Part shown: positions 1 to 8,615 of the stretch, one piece after another | How positions within the stretch are numbered: position 1 is the stretch's first letter | How the letters are laid out: each line of letters begins with the position of its first letter | From: Azoarcus sp. | GTDB lineage: Bacteria > Pseudomonadota > Gammaproteobacteria > Burkholderiales > Rhodocyclaceae | Length of the DNA: 8,895 nucleotides | NCBI GenBank assembly: GCA_031259795.1 | Contig: JAIRLA010000123.1 | Location: forward strand, 1 to 8,895 | Direction: 5' to 3' | Notes under the pieces: model-generated | Database searches by the model: none | Seen by the model: only the letters and a program-made list of their open reading frames with translations | Told to the model about the DNA's origin: nothing | Program-made: the position numbers and the translations under genes

Positions 1-1
1 C

Positions 2-223
2 GTTCCGCTGGGGTGGAATGCTTCCGCCGCCGATTCCGCGCCCCTGAGATGGCGGGCTGGCGCGGACGCGAGGGAACTGCTGAACGCGCGGGGAGAGGTG
101 GTTCTCGTCGTCGACAAGGTCTGCGGCGTGGAGGTGAGCAGGAATCCCGGCGGCGAGATCACCTGGCCGAAGAAGAGCGCAGAACGGATTTGCGAGGAGG
201 AAAGAGCGGCGATGGCGCGCTAG
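2..223 (+). CDS. 3' end of an unrecognised gene (5'-truncated by the window edge)
   Basis: Frame 2 is open from the window edge to a TAG at 221-223 and encodes the last 73 residues of a protein, ending in EEERAAMAR. The composition looks protein-like: a hydrophobic beta-strand-like run ([15 protein letters not shown], about residues 39-53 of the fragment) followed by a polar, charged tail. The same stretch read in the leuC frame is arginine- and glycine-rich and looks spurious. I do not recognise the family. The V-V-x-D-K-x-C-x-x-E pattern faintly recalls the C-terminal strand of small CoA-binding (YccU-like) proteins, but the spacing differs and I would not name it on that. The stop lies 200 bp before leuC, so it is probably a separate transcription unit. 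No clear terminator follows it. Confidence 0.5.
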   Translation, partial: VPLGWNASAADSAPLRWRAGADARELLNARGEVVLVVDKVCGVEVSRNPGGEITWPKKSAERICEEERAAMAR

Positions 224-346
224 ATCCCCGGTGGCGGAGAGGGGCGGGCGTTCCGTTCCTTCTTCCCCATTCGACGTCCGCTGTCCGGCCTGGGGCGGGC
301 GGCGGGTCTATTGGAATAGGTTCTGAATCCGATCCCCGATGCCTGG

Positions 347-400
347 TTGCCCTGTTCGATGCGGAACGCTGTAATTCTTCCGGCGGCAACTGTGTAGAAT
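347..400 (+). promoter_or_regulatory. Candidate sigma-70 promoter region for leuC
   Basis: The 200-bp gap 224-423 holds no gene. TTGCCC at 347-352 and TGTAAT at 370-375 are separated by 17 bp, a standard sigma-70 layout. A second -10-like hexamer, TAGAAT at 395-400, lies closer to the gene but lacks a good -35 partner. Slightly upstream, CTATTGGAATAG (308-319) is a small AT-rich inverted repeat of a kind that regulators can bind. No leucine-codon-rich leader peptide or attenuator hairpin is evident before leuC. The promoter is inferred from consensus matching only. Confidence 0.35.
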
Positions 401-423
401 GCTCCCTTTTGGGAATCCGCTGG

Positions 424-1833
424 ATGGAAGCCAGGACGCTATATGAAAAGCTGTGGGCGAGTCACGTCGTCCGCGAGGAGCCGGATGGCACGGCGCTGAT
501 CTACATCGACCGCCATCTGGTGCATGAGGTCACGAGTCCGCAGGCCTTCGAGGGGCTGAAGCTCGCGGGCAGGAAGCCTTGGCGCGCGTCTTCCATCGTG
601 GCGACCGCGGATCACAACACGCCGACCGATCATTGGGGCGAGGGCATCAGGGACCCGATTTCCCGCCAGCAGGTGGAAACGCTGGACGCCAATCTTCGCG
701 GGCTGGGGGCGCTGGCGTATTTTCCCTTCCGGGACGCGGGGCAGGGGATCGTGCATGTGATCGGCCCGGAAAACGGCGCGGTGTTGCCGGGCATGACGGT
801 GGTGTGCGGCGACTCGCACACGTCCACGCACGGCGCGTTCGCGGCGCTGGCGCACGGTATCGGCACTTCCGAAGTCGAGCATGTGCTGGCGACGCAGTGC
901 CTCGTGCAGAAAAAATCGAAAACCATGCTGATCCGGGTCGAAGGCGCGTTGGGCAAGGGGGTGACCGCCAAGGATGTGGCGCTGGCCATCATCGCCAGGA
1001 TCGGCACGGCGGGGGGCACGGGCCATGCCATCGAGTTCGCGGGGTCGACGATCCGCGCGCTGACGATGGAAGGACGGATGACGCTGTGCAACATGGCGAT
1101 CGAGGCGGGCGCGCGCCTGGGATTGGTGGCGGCGGATGAAGTGACCATTGCTTATCTCAGGAATCGCCCTTTCGCGCCCAGGGGAGAAACGTGGGACGCG
1201 GCGGCGGCATATTGGCGCACCCTGCATTCCGATGCCGGCGCGGCGTTCGATCGCAGTGTGGATTTGGACGCGGCGGACATCCTGCCGCAAGTGACGTGGG
1301 GAACTTCGCCGGAAATGGTCGCCCCCGTCACCGCCGCGGTGCCCGACCCGGTGAAGGAAACGGATGCGGTAAAGCGGGAAGGCATGGAGCGCGCGCTCGC
1401 TTACATGGGCTTGCGCGCGAACATGCCGATCCAGTCGATCGGGATCGACAAGGTGTTCATCGGTTCCTGTACCAACTCCCGCATCGAGGATTTGCGCCAG
1501 GCGGCGGCAGTGCTGAAAGGGCGCAGGAAAGCCGACGATGTCAGGCTCGCGCTGGCGGTGCCGGGATCGGGGCCGGTCAAGCGCCAGGCGGAGGCGGAAG
1601 GTCTGGACAAGATTTTCGTCGCCGCCGGTTTCGAGTGGCGCGAGCCGGGCTGTTCCATGTGTCTCGCCATGAACGCCGACCGGCTCTCGCCGGGCGAGCG
1701 CTGCGCTTCGACTTCGAACCGCAATTTCGAGGGCCGCCAGGGGCCGGGCGGGCGCACGCATCTCGTCAGCCCGGCGATGGCGGCGGCGGCGGCGATCGCC
1801 GGGCACTTTGTCGACGTGCGGGATATTCTCTGA
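424..1833 (+). CDS. leuC: 3-isopropylmalate dehydratase large subunit (LeuC)
   Basis: Large subunit of isopropylmalate isomerase (EC 4.2.1.33), which interconverts 2- and 3-isopropylmalate in cytoplasmic leucine synthesis, working with LeuD. The protein has 469 residues, the normal length for the bacterial enzyme. It belongs to the aconitase family: the DHNTPT segment is at residues 63-68, the GDSHTSTHG motif at about 129-137, and the three cysteines expected to hold the 4Fe-4S cluster are C349 (SCTNSR) and C410/C413 (GCSMC). The substrate-binding [10 protein letters not shown] block is at 429-438. The ATG at 424 is chosen because the protein then begins [11 protein letters not shown], matching the family N-terminus. 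The frame stays open back to position 13, but that extension looks non-coding and overlaps the upstream gene. The ribosome binding site is weak (GGGA at 411-414). The stop is 25 bp before the lipoprotein start, suggesting co-transcription. Confidence 0.97.
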   Translation: MEARTLYEKLWASHVVREEPDGTALIYIDRHLVHEVTSPQAFEGLKLAGRKPWRASSIVATADHNTPTDHWGEGIRDPISRQQVETLDANLRGLGALAYFPFRDAGQGIVHVIGPENGAVLPGMTVVCGDSHTSTHGAFAALAHGIGTSEVEHVLATQCLVQKKSKTMLIRVEGALGKGVTAKDVALAIIARIGTAGGTGHAIEFAGSTIRALTMEGRMTLCNMAIEAGARLGLVAADEVTIAYLRNRPFAPRGETWDAAAAYWRTLHSDAGAAFDRSVDLDAADILPQVTWGTSPEMVAPVTAAVPDPVKETDAVKREGMERALAYMGLRANMPIQSIGIDKVFIGSCTNSRIEDLRQAAAVLKGRRKADDVRLALAVPGSGPVKRQAEAEGLDKIFVAAGFEWREPGCSMCLAMNADRLSPGERCASTSNRNFEGRQGPGGRTHLVSPAMAAAAAIAGHFVDVRDIL

Positions 1834-1858
1834 TCGACGGAGGAAACGGAAGGCCGCA

Positions 1859-1993
1859 ATGAAACGAGGGGCGCTATTGTTGTTGAGCATCGTGTTGCTG
1901 TTCGCCGCGGGGCTGCTCGCCTGCAATACTGTGCGCGGCGTCGGCAAGGACATCGAAGCGGGTGGCAAGGCCATCCAGAAGGCGACGCGCTGA
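1859..1993 (+). CDS. Entericidin-like small lipoprotein
   Basis: A 44-residue peptide of the entericidin EcnA/EcnB type: MKR, a hydrophobic stretch (about residues 5-19), a lipobox LLAC with the lipidated cysteine at C22, then a short charged, glycine-rich mature part (NTVRGVGKDIEAGGKAIQ). Signal peptidase II would leave a lipoprotein of about 23 residues. In Escherichia coli this family is described as a stress-induced toxin/antidote lipoprotein pair; here there is one copy, so function cannot be carried over with confidence. The ATG is preceded by GGAAGG at 1848-1853 with 5-base spacing, and by GGAGG at 1839-1843 further out. It sits between leuC and leuD on the same strand, an arrangement I recall in other Betaproteobacteria, so it is probably carried on the leu transcript rather than being a leucine enzyme. 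Confidence 0.85.
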   Translation: MKRGALLLLSIVLLFAAGLLACNTVRGVGKDIEAGGKAIQKATR

Positions 1994-2007
1994 ATGACGG
2001 ATCGACG

Positions 2008-2044
2008 GATATCCGCTCTCGCTCTCGCCGGCGCGCGGAATATC
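2008..2044 (+). other. Imperfect hairpin between the lipoprotein gene and leuD
   Basis: GATATCCGC (2008-2016) can pair with GCGGAATATC (2035-2044), giving nine base pairs with one bulged A and an 18-nt C/T-rich loop. Only three Ts follow, so it is at best a weak terminator. It could act as an mRNA stability or processing element setting the ratio between the lipoprotein and leuD messages. This is inferred from the sequence alone. Confidence 0.3.
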
Positions 2045-2099
2045 TTTATGTCGTTACCGGGCGCGTTTTCGGACAGATTCGTGGCAGGAGGAAAAGCAT

Positions 2100-2741
2100 A
2101 TGGAAAAATTCGGGATTTTCACAGGATTGGTCGCGCCGCTGGATCGCAACAATGTCGACACGGACGCGATCATCCCCAAGCAATTCCTGAAATCCATCAA
2201 GCGTTCGGGATTCGGACCCAATGCGTTCGATGAATGGCGTTATCTGGATGATGGCGAGCCGGGGATGGACAACAGCCGCCGCCCGCTGAATCCCAACTTC
2301 GTATTGAATCAGGAACGTTACCGCAACGCCTCGATCCTGCTCGCCCGCGCCAATTTCGGCTGCGGCTCCAGCCGCGAGCATGCGCCATGGGCGCTGGCGG
2401 ATTACGGTTTCAAGACGATCCTGGCTGAATCGTTCGCCGACATCTTCTTCAACAATTGTTTCAAGAACGGCTTGCTGCCCGTGGCGCTGCCCAGGGAGGA
2501 GATCAACGCGCTTTTTGGCCTCACCGAATATACGCCGGGGTTTTCGCTCATCGTGGATTTGGCGGAACAAAAAATCACGCGGCCCGATGGCTATGCGATT
2601 CCATTCCAGGTCGATGCCTTCCGCAAGGAATGCCTGTTGAACGGATGGGACGACATCGGTTTGACGCTGCGCCATGCCGACGAGATTCATGCTTTCGAGG
2701 AAAGACGAAAGAATGTATTTCCATGGTTTTTCGCGGGCTGA
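2100..2741 (+). CDS. leuD: 3-isopropylmalate dehydratase small subunit (LeuD)
   Basis: Small (swivel-domain) subunit of isopropylmalate isomerase, 213 residues, a normal length for the type found in Gram-negative bacteria. Recognisable blocks are the N-terminal [12 protein letters not shown] (residues 20-31) and the signature [15 protein letters not shown] (85-99), followed by [16 protein letters not shown] (112-127), which completes the active site over the LeuC iron-sulfur cluster. The start is well supported: AGGAGG at 2086-2091 lies 8 bases before the ATG at 2100. It is separated from the lipoprotein gene by 106 bp containing a hairpin. The C-terminal tail ([12 protein letters not shown]) is ordinary for the family. 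No damage or unusual base use is seen. Confidence 0.97.
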   Translation: MEKFGIFTGLVAPLDRNNVDTDAIIPKQFLKSIKRSGFGPNAFDEWRYLDDGEPGMDNSRRPLNPNFVLNQERYRNASILLARANFGCGSSREHAPWALADYGFKTILAESFADIFFNNCFKNGLLPVALPREEINALFGLTEYTPGFSLIVDLAEQKITRPDGYAIPFQVDAFRKECLLNGWDDIGLTLRHADEIHAFEERRKNVFPWFFAG

Positions 2742-3968
<1,227 letters not shown>

Positions 3969-3999
3969 AAATTTCGCGGATAGACGGGAAATAAATGCT

Positions 4000-4048
4000 T
4001 TGCTTCGGCGCGCGAGTGGTAAAGTACAAAATTCCCTGATCGAGGAGA
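4000..4048 (+). promoter_or_regulatory. Possible weak promoter and ribosome binding site for asd
   Basis: In the 84-bp gap after leuB, TTGCTT (4000-4005) is followed by two -10-like hexamers, TAAAGT (4020-4025, 14-bp spacer) and TACAAA (4025-4030, 19-bp spacer). Neither spacing is ideal. GAGGAGA at 4042-4048 is a strong ribosome binding site four bases before the asd ATG. No terminator hairpin is seen after leuB, so read-through from the leu genes is as likely as a dedicated promoter. Confidence 0.25.
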
Positions 4049-4052
4049 AACC

Positions 4053-5186
4053 ATGAAACGAGTGGGTTTGGTCGGCTGGCGGGGCATGGTCGGTTCCGTG
4101 CTCATGCGGCGCATGGCGGAAGAGGGGGATTTCGCTCATATCGACCCGGTGTATTTTTCGACTTCCAACTCCGGCGGACAGGCGCCGCTCTTCGGCGGCC
4201 GGGCGGCCGGGCGGCCCTTGCAGGACGCGGGCGACATCGACGCGCTCAGGGCGTGCGACATCATCGTCACCTGCCAGGGAAGCGACTACACGAAAGAAGT
4301 ATTTCCCGGACTGCGCGGCGCGGGCTGGAACGGGCACTGGATCGACGCCGCCTCCGCCCTGCGCATGGCCGATGACGCGATGATCGTCCTCGATCCGGTG
4401 AACCTGGACGTCATCAAGGACGCGCTGGCCAGGGGCGGCAGGAACTGGATCGGCGGCAACTGTACAGTGTCGCTGATGCTCATGGGGCTGGGCGGATTGT
4501 TCCGCCACGATCTCGTCGAGTGGGTGTCGGCGATGACTTACCAGGCCGCTTCCGGCGCGGGGGCGCAGAACATGCGCGAACTGCTCGCACAGATGGGCGC
4601 GCTGCATGCCTCGGTGGCCGATCTGCTCGCCGATCCGGCCTCGGCGATCCTCGACATCGACCGCAAGGTCGCCGAAACCCTGCGCTCGCCGGCGCTCCCG
4701 ACCGGGAATTTCCGCTCCGTGCCGCTGGCGGGCAGCCTCATTCCGTGGATCGACGCGCCGGCTGCCCATGGACAATCGAAAGAAGAATGGAAAGGCGGGG
4801 CGGAGTGCAATAAAATCCTCGGCAAACCGCCATTCCGTGAAGCGGGCAGCGTCCCGGTCGATGGTCTTTGCGTGCGCATCGGCGCCATGCGCTGCCATTC
4901 GCAGGGGCTGACCATCAAACTGAAAAAAGACGCGCCGCTCGATGAGCTGGCCGGTATCATCGCTTCGGCCAACGAGTGGGTGAAGGTCGTGCCCAACGAG
5001 CGCGAGGTTTCCGAGCGCGAACTGACTCCGGCGGCGGTGACCGGAACGCTCGCCGTGCCGGTTGGCCGTTTGCACAAGCTGGCGATGGGATCACATTATC
5101 TGGGCGCTTTCACTGTGGGCGACCAGTTGTTGTGGGGGGCCGCAGAACCGTTGCGGCGCATGTTGCGAATCCTGCTCGGGGAATGA
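4053..5186 (+). CDS. asd: Aspartate-semialdehyde dehydrogenase (Asd)
   Basis: NADPH-dependent reduction of aspartyl phosphate to aspartate semialdehyde (EC 1.2.1.11), the shared step to lysine/diaminopimelate, threonine and methionine, hence needed for peptidoglycan. The protein has 377 residues, the size of the Gram-negative enzyme class. The N-terminal Rossmann motif is GWRGMVGS (residues 8-15). The catalytic cysteine is C137 in GGNCTVS, with Q164 in TYQAASGAG. The substrate arginine and general acid are R275 and H282 in [38 protein letters not shown] near the C-terminus is typical of the class. The start at 4053 is set by GAGGAGA four bases upstream and by the [11 protein letters not shown] beginning. 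It is 84 bp after leuB on the same strand, a placement common in Proteobacteria. Confidence 0.97.
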   Translation: MKRVGLVGWRGMVGSVLMRRMAEEGDFAHIDPVYFSTSNSGGQAPLFGGRAAGRPLQDAGDIDALRACDIIVTCQGSDYTKEVFPGLRGAGWNGHWIDAASALRMADDAMIVLDPVNLDVIKDALARGGRNWIGGNCTVSLMLMGLGGLFRHDLVEWVSAMTYQAASGAGAQNMRELLAQMGALHASVADLLADPASAILDIDRKVAETLRSPALPTGNFRSVPLAGSLIPWIDAPAAHGQSKEEWKGGAECNKILGKPPFREAGSVPVDGLCVRIGAMRCHSQGLTIKLKKDAPLDELAGIIASANEWVKVVPNEREVSERELTPAAVTGTLAVPVGRLHKLAMGSHYLGAFTVGDQLLWGAAEPLRRMLRILLGE

Positions 5187-5293
5187 CATGACCGATGGGC
5201 GGGATGGAAATGAAATACGGTTGACGCGTGATGGAAAAACGTTTTGTTACAGGCATTTTCCGTTGACGATTCTTCCGCTATTCCTCTTTGGGC

Positions 5294-5333
5294 TTGAGCA
5301 GTTGATGCAACTGCTTCAAATTGATGGTAGATT
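5294..5333 (+). promoter_or_regulatory. Inverted repeat and extended -10 promoter upstream of fimV
   Basis: TTGAGCAGTTG (5294-5304) and CAACTGCTTCAA (5308-5319) form an 11-bp dyad with one extra T and a 3-nt centre. Immediately downstream TGGTAGATT (5325-5333) fits an extended -10 (TGnTAGATT), so the dyad covers the expected -35 zone and could be an operator. In RNA it would also be a tight hairpin, but no T-run follows, which argues against a terminator for asd. Two TTGACG hexamers (5221 and 5263, 42 bp apart) are further -35-like candidates without good -10 partners. The 216-bp gap 5187-5402 has no convincing gene. Confidence 0.4.
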
Positions 5334-5402
5334 ACGGCGCCAAGTCCATGATGTATCGTCCTTTGCTCGGCAGGTAAAGGGGAGCGTGGCTTGAGGATAA
5401 CT

Positions 5403-8372
5403 ATGAGACCGACAATTAAGGCATCTCTGATCGCGCTTGCGATCGCTTCTTTCCCGTCCGGCGCGCAAGCCGCCGGACTTGGTCAGATCAATGTATTGAG
5501 TGGCTTGGGGGAGGCGCTGAGGGCTGAAATCCCGATCAATGCGACGGCGCAGGAGTTGCAGTCGCTGACCGCGCGCATCGCGCAACCGGAAGCCTTTTTG
5601 CAGGCGAACGTTGCCTACGCCAGTTTCGTGCCCGCCGTGCGGGTGGCGGTGGAGAACCGGGGAGGGCGGTCGGTGCTGAGGCTCACCAGCCACTTGCCGG
5701 TCGATGAACCGAGCGCCAGCCTGATCGTCGAAATGGCTTGGGATGACGGGCGCATGATGCGCACCTACAATTTCCTGCTCGACCCGCCCGAGAGGATCCA
5801 CTCCCCTCTCGCGCAGTCCACGCAACCGCCCGAGCAACAGTCCGCGCAACCACCCGCGCAACAGCCGGTAGATACGTCGTTTGCGCCGTCGTCCGGGCAA
5901 CAGCCGCCGCCCCCGTTCGGCGCTTACGAGCCGCCGCCGGAATCCGTGTCGCAAACCGCCGCGGCTGGCGAAGAAACGCGGTCGCCGCAGCCCCCTCCCG
6001 ACATTTCGTTCCCTCCCATGCCCGCCTCGGAAGAGAGATACGCCGTCAAGCGCGGCGATACGGCGGGCGCAATCGCGCGCACCTACCGCCCTGAGGGCAT
6101 AGACCGCTACCAGATGCTCGAAGCATTGCGCCGCAGTAATCCGACGGCGTTCATTGGCGGCAATGTCAACCGGATCAGGGAGCGCGCGGAACTCAGGATA
6201 CCGACTCGCGACGAGGTCGAAGGCATCGACAAGGTCGAAGCCAAGAACAATATCCTCATGCAGACGCGCGAGTTCAATGAATGGCGCACGCGGGTGGCCG
6301 ATGCGGCTGGTAGTGGTACGCCCATGCAGGATGAGACGGGGAGAGAAACCCGCCGGGTCGGAGAGAGGGAGGTTGACCTGCCCGATAATGGGCGAGTAAT
6401 CATTTCCACTGGCGCTGGTCTTCCCGGTTCCCCCACAACTGGGTCTACTTCTACTGATAGCACTGCGGCCTTGGCGCGTTTGCAGCAGCAAGAAGAAGAT
6501 CTTGTGGCGAGCAAGAACCGAGTGGATGAACTGGAAGCGCAGGTCAAGGATCTTAAAGGGATTGTGGAGAACCAGGAAAAACTCCTCGCCCTGAAAGACC
6601 AAGAACTCGCAAGGTTGGCGCTGGCGCAGAAAGCGGGCGAGGAAATCCCCGCGCCGGAATCGGAATCCCCTCCGAAGCAAGAGCCTGAGCCGACTCCGGA
6701 ACCCGTGCCGACTCCGGAACCCGCGCCGACGCCCGAACCCGCGCCGATACCTGACCCCATTCCGAAGACAGTGGCTCCGCCGCCGCCCCCCCCACCGCCG
6801 CCCCCGCCGCGATACGATGATCCGCTGGCGTGGCTCACTCCGCAGACCCTGGGGGTTGGCGCGCTGGTCATCGTCCTGCTGGGCGGTTTCCTCGGTTTCC
6901 GTTCCTGGCAGCGCAAGCGGGCCGATTCCGCGCTGGAGACGCTCTCCCAGGATGACGAAAGTATATTCCCGGGCGAGAACACCTCGATTTTCGGGGAAAA
7001 CGGCGGCCAGAGCGTGGATACTGGCTCGAGCAGCGTCATTCACACCGATTTCAGCCAGACCGGGCTGTCGATCGACACCAACGAGGGCGTAGACCCCGTG
7101 GCCGAGGCCGACGTCTACATGGCTTATGGCCGCGACACGCAGGCCGAGGAAATCCTCAACGATGCGCTCAAGGCCGATCCCCAGCGTGGAGCGATCTACG
7201 TCAAGCTGCTGGAAATCTACGTGCAGCGCCATGATCTGGCGCAGTTCGAGTCCACCGCCAGCGAGCTTTTCGCGCGCACGCAAGGCCAGGGCAGGGACTG
7301 GGAAAAGGCGGCGCAGATGGGGCGCAAGCTCGATCCCTCCAACCCGCTTTATGCCGCCAGGACGGTGGCCGACGACGATGATGAAGCCGTGCCGGTCAGG
7401 ACGCCCGCGGTTGGAAAGTCCGCGCTGCGGGATTCGAGCGCGGAAAACGCGGGCGGCCCGCAGTTGGCGTCTCTTGATTTCAGTTCCTCGGCCTCCAATG
7501 CCTACCCGGGGCAGTTGAAAGATACTGTGGTGACGAAGGGCAAGGCAGACGAGCTTCTGGCGGGGGGACGCGGCGAAGTTGCACCGCCGCCTGACAGCGA
7601 GATCGACTTCGATCTCGGCACGGCCGGACAAAAGTCGGCGACAGCCCAAACCGCGGCGGCTCCCGGCGAAGTCAATTTCGATCTTGGCGTTGCCGGACAA
7701 ACGCCGGCGGCGGCCAGGGCGGCTCCGGCGGCGGTCGCCGGAACAGCTCCCCGGCAACCCGGAGCGGCGCCCGCCGGAACGGCTTCCCGGCAACCCGGAG
7801 CGGCCCCTGCCGGAACAGCTTCCCGGCAGCCCGGAGCGGCGCCCGTTGGAACGGCTTCCCGGCAGCCCGGAGCGGCGCCCGTTGGAACGGCTTCCCGGCA
7901 GCCCGGAGCAGTGCCTGTTGGAACGGCTTCCCGGCAACCGGGAGCGCAGCGCCAGTCCAGTGTGGCAGCGACGGGCGGCGTGGCGGGTGATCTGGTGGCG
8001 CCGCTCGAATTCGATCTGCCCGAGTTGGAGCAGCAAAATGCCGGCGGTGGCGCCGACATGACCGCGACCGTCGTGTTGCCGCCTGTTCAGGGCGGCGGCG
8101 ATGTGGAACTGGATCTCGAAAAGACCAACTTCAATCCGCACGCGCTCGATTTCAACCTCGATCTCGGTCCGGCCTCCACCAGGAATGGCGCGGCGACGCC
8201 TGTCGTCGAAGCCGACATGGCGGGTGAGGTCGACACCAAGCTCGAACTGGCGCGCGCCTATGAGGACATGGGCGACAGTGAAGGCGCACTGGAGTTGCTG
8301 AGAGAAGTCGCCGCCGAAGGCAACGCCGCGCAGAAAGCGGCTGCCCAGGCGTTGATCAGCAAACTGGGCTGA
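5403..8372 (+). CDS. fimV: FimV-type peptidoglycan-binding pilus-assembly / polar scaffold protein
   Basis: 989-residue inner-membrane protein with the full FimV layout. Residues 1-23 are a signal peptide ending AQA. The mature start GLGQINVLSGLGEALRAEI is the hallmark FimV N-terminal domain (to about 135). A Pro/Gln-rich linker follows (about 140-205), then a LysM peptidoglycan-binding domain (213-268, YAVKRGDTAGAIARTY), a coiled coil (355-410), Pro-rich repeats (430-453), an 11-proline run (459-469), one membrane helix (483-499) and the positive RSWQRKR. The C-terminal part is cytoplasmic and acidic: a TPR-like segment (564-about 605), DFDLG-type motifs (733-739, 756-762), a 12-residue tandem repeat (780-850) and the conserved FimV C-terminal helix domain (944-989). 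In Pseudomonas, FimV supports type IV pilus secretin assembly, twitching and polar organisation; the role here is inferred. ATG 5403 has GAGGA five bases upstream. TTG 5391, with AGGGGAG ahead, would add four residues and is a real alternative. Confidence 0.93.
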   Translation: MRPTIKASLIALAIASFPSGAQAAGLGQINVLSGLGEALRAEIPINATAQELQSLTARIAQPEAFLQANVAYASFVPAVRVAVENRGGRSVLRLTSHLPVDEPSASLIVEMAWDDGRMMRTYNFLLDPPERIHSPLAQSTQPPEQQSAQPPAQQPVDTSFAPSSGQQPPPPFGAYEPPPESVSQTAAAGEETRSPQPPPDISFPPMPASEERYAVKRGDTAGAIARTYRPEGIDRYQMLEALRRSNPTAFIGGNVNRIRERAELRIPTRDEVEGIDKVEAKNNILMQTREFNEWRTRVADAAGSGTPMQDETGRETRRVGEREVDLPDNGRVIISTGAGLPGSPTTGSTSTDSTAALARLQQQEEDLVASKNRVDELEAQVKDLKGIVENQEKLLALKDQELARLALAQKAGEEIPAPESESPPKQEPEPTPEPVPTPEPAPTPEPAPIPDPIPKTVAPPPPPPPPPPPRYDDPLAWLTPQTLGVGALVIVLLGGFLGFRSWQRKRADSALETLSQDDESIFPGENTSIFGENGGQSVDTGSSSVIHTDFSQTGLSIDTNEGVDPVAEADVYMAYGRDTQAEEILNDALKADPQRGAIYVKLLEIYVQRHDLAQFESTASELFARTQGQGRDWEKAAQMGRKLDPSNPLYAARTVADDDDEAVPVRTPAVGKSALRDSSAENAGGPQLASLDFSSSASNAYPGQLKDTVVTKGKADELLAGGRGEVAPPPDSEIDFDLGTAGQKSATAQTAAAPGEVNFDLGVAGQTPAAARAAPAAVAGTAPRQPGAAPAGTASRQPGAAPAGTASRQPGAAPVGTASRQPGAAPVGTASRQPGAVPVGTASRQPGAQRQSSVAATGGVAGDLVAPLEFDLPELEQQNAGGGADMTATVVLPPVQGGGDVELDLEKTNFNPHALDFNLDLGPASTRNGAATPVVEADMAGEVDTKLELARAYEDMGDSEGALELLREVAAEGNAAQKAAAQALISKLG
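6690..6761 (+). repeat. 18-bp tandem repeat in fimV (PTPEPA units)
   Basis: Four in-frame 18-bp units at 6690, 6708, 6726 and 6744 encode PTPEPV, PTPEPA, PTPEPA and the diverged PIPDPI. The first two units differ at one base. They make a rigid Pro-rich stalk between the coiled coil and the membrane helix of FimV. Unit number could vary without breaking the frame. Confidence 0.85.
6777..6809 (+). repeat. Poly-proline tract with a C8 run in fimV
   Basis: Eleven consecutive proline codons sit just before the membrane helix (RYDDPLAW and then the helix follow). The tract contains eight consecutive Cs (6786-6793). Polyproline this long usually slows ribosomes and depends on EF-P. The C-run is a possible slippage site; a one-base change would remove the membrane helix and everything after it. 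Confidence 0.8.
7740..7952 (+). repeat. 36-bp tandem repeat in fimV (six copies, 12-residue unit)
   Basis: Six in-frame units begin at 7740, 7776, 7812, 7848, 7884 and 7920; the last is incomplete. The unit is GTASRQPGAAPA/V, with GTAP in the first copy and AVPV in the fifth. Copies three and four differ by a single base (ACA versus ACG), which suggests recent duplication. The region is Pro/Ala/Gly-rich, uncharged apart from one Arg per unit, and lies in the cytoplasmic part between the DFDLG motifs and the C-terminal domain, so it is probably a flexible linker whose length can change. Confidence 0.92.
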
Positions 8373-8416
8373 CATCAGGGAAAATCAGCGTCGATTCGCT
8401 CCGTATCTCTCCCCGA

Positions 8417-8449
8417 CCCTCGCCCCCTTCTGGGGGCGAGGGGAGTCTT
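8417..8449 (+). terminator. Candidate Rho-independent terminator of fimV
   Basis: CCCTCGCCCCC (8417-8427) pairs perfectly with GGGGGCGAGGG (8432-8442) around a TTCT loop, an 11-bp GC-rich stem 45 bp after the fimV stop. The downstream tract is only TCTTT, so it may be a weak or bidirectional terminator. Its right arm is shared with the left end of the fold-back element that follows, so the two structures compete. Confidence 0.5.
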
Positions 8450-8579
8450 TCGGGCGGAAGGAGGAGGTCTTCGGAAAGCCCCGCCATTGCGAAAGCGCCT
8501 TTCCTTCCTCGTCATTGGGAGCGCATCGACGAGGGGGGGCGGCTTTCGCAATAGCGAATTCTTCCGATGGACTCCCCTC
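8438..8579. repeat. Fold-back (nested inverted-repeat) element 1, MITE/REP-like
   Basis: A 142-bp nested inverted repeat. The ends are a perfect 10-bp pair, GAGGGGAGTC (8438-8447) and GACTCCCCTC (8570-8579), then TCGG/CCGA. Inside, 8483-8499 pairs with 8538-8555 (ATTGCGAAAG with CTTTCGCAAT, plus CGCC/GGCG, with one bulge and one mismatch). Innermost is CCTCGTC (8507-8513) with GACGAGG (8528-8534) around a 14-nt loop. No protein is encoded. It resembles dispersed palindromic intergenic repeats; the CGTCATTGGGAGCGCA core recalls a motif I know from many proteobacterial intergenic repeats. Confidence 0.7.
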
Positions 8580-8615
8580 CCCCGCTTGGCGGGCGAGAGG
8601 GTGCCCCGTCAGGGG

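Noticed and set aside
13..423. N-terminal extension of LeuC by 137 residues
   Set aside because: The extension is low-complexity Arg/Gly-rich, overlaps a more protein-like frame ending at 223, and the family N-terminus matches exactly from the ATG at 424.
1994..2233. 79-codon frame overlapping the start of leuD
   Set aside because: Begins in an overlapping stop/start but has no homology I recognise, runs 134 bases into leuD in another frame and has composition typical of a shadow frame.
5188..5394. 68-codon frame between asd and fimV
   Set aside because: It has a hydrophobic stretch but no ribosome binding site of note, covers the dyad and promoter-like elements of fimV, and runs into the fimV translation start zone.
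7740..7952. CRISPR-like array (36-bp repeats)
   Set aside because: The repeats are directly contiguous with no spacers, keep the fimV reading frame and encode a regular 12-residue peptide, so this is a coding minisatellite.
5316..8375. 1019-codon minus-strand open frame opposite the whole of fimV
   Set aside because: It mirrors fimV in extent, and its apparent repeats (such as GLPGSRSNG) are simply the complement of the fimV tandem repeat. No independent start signal or domain was seen.
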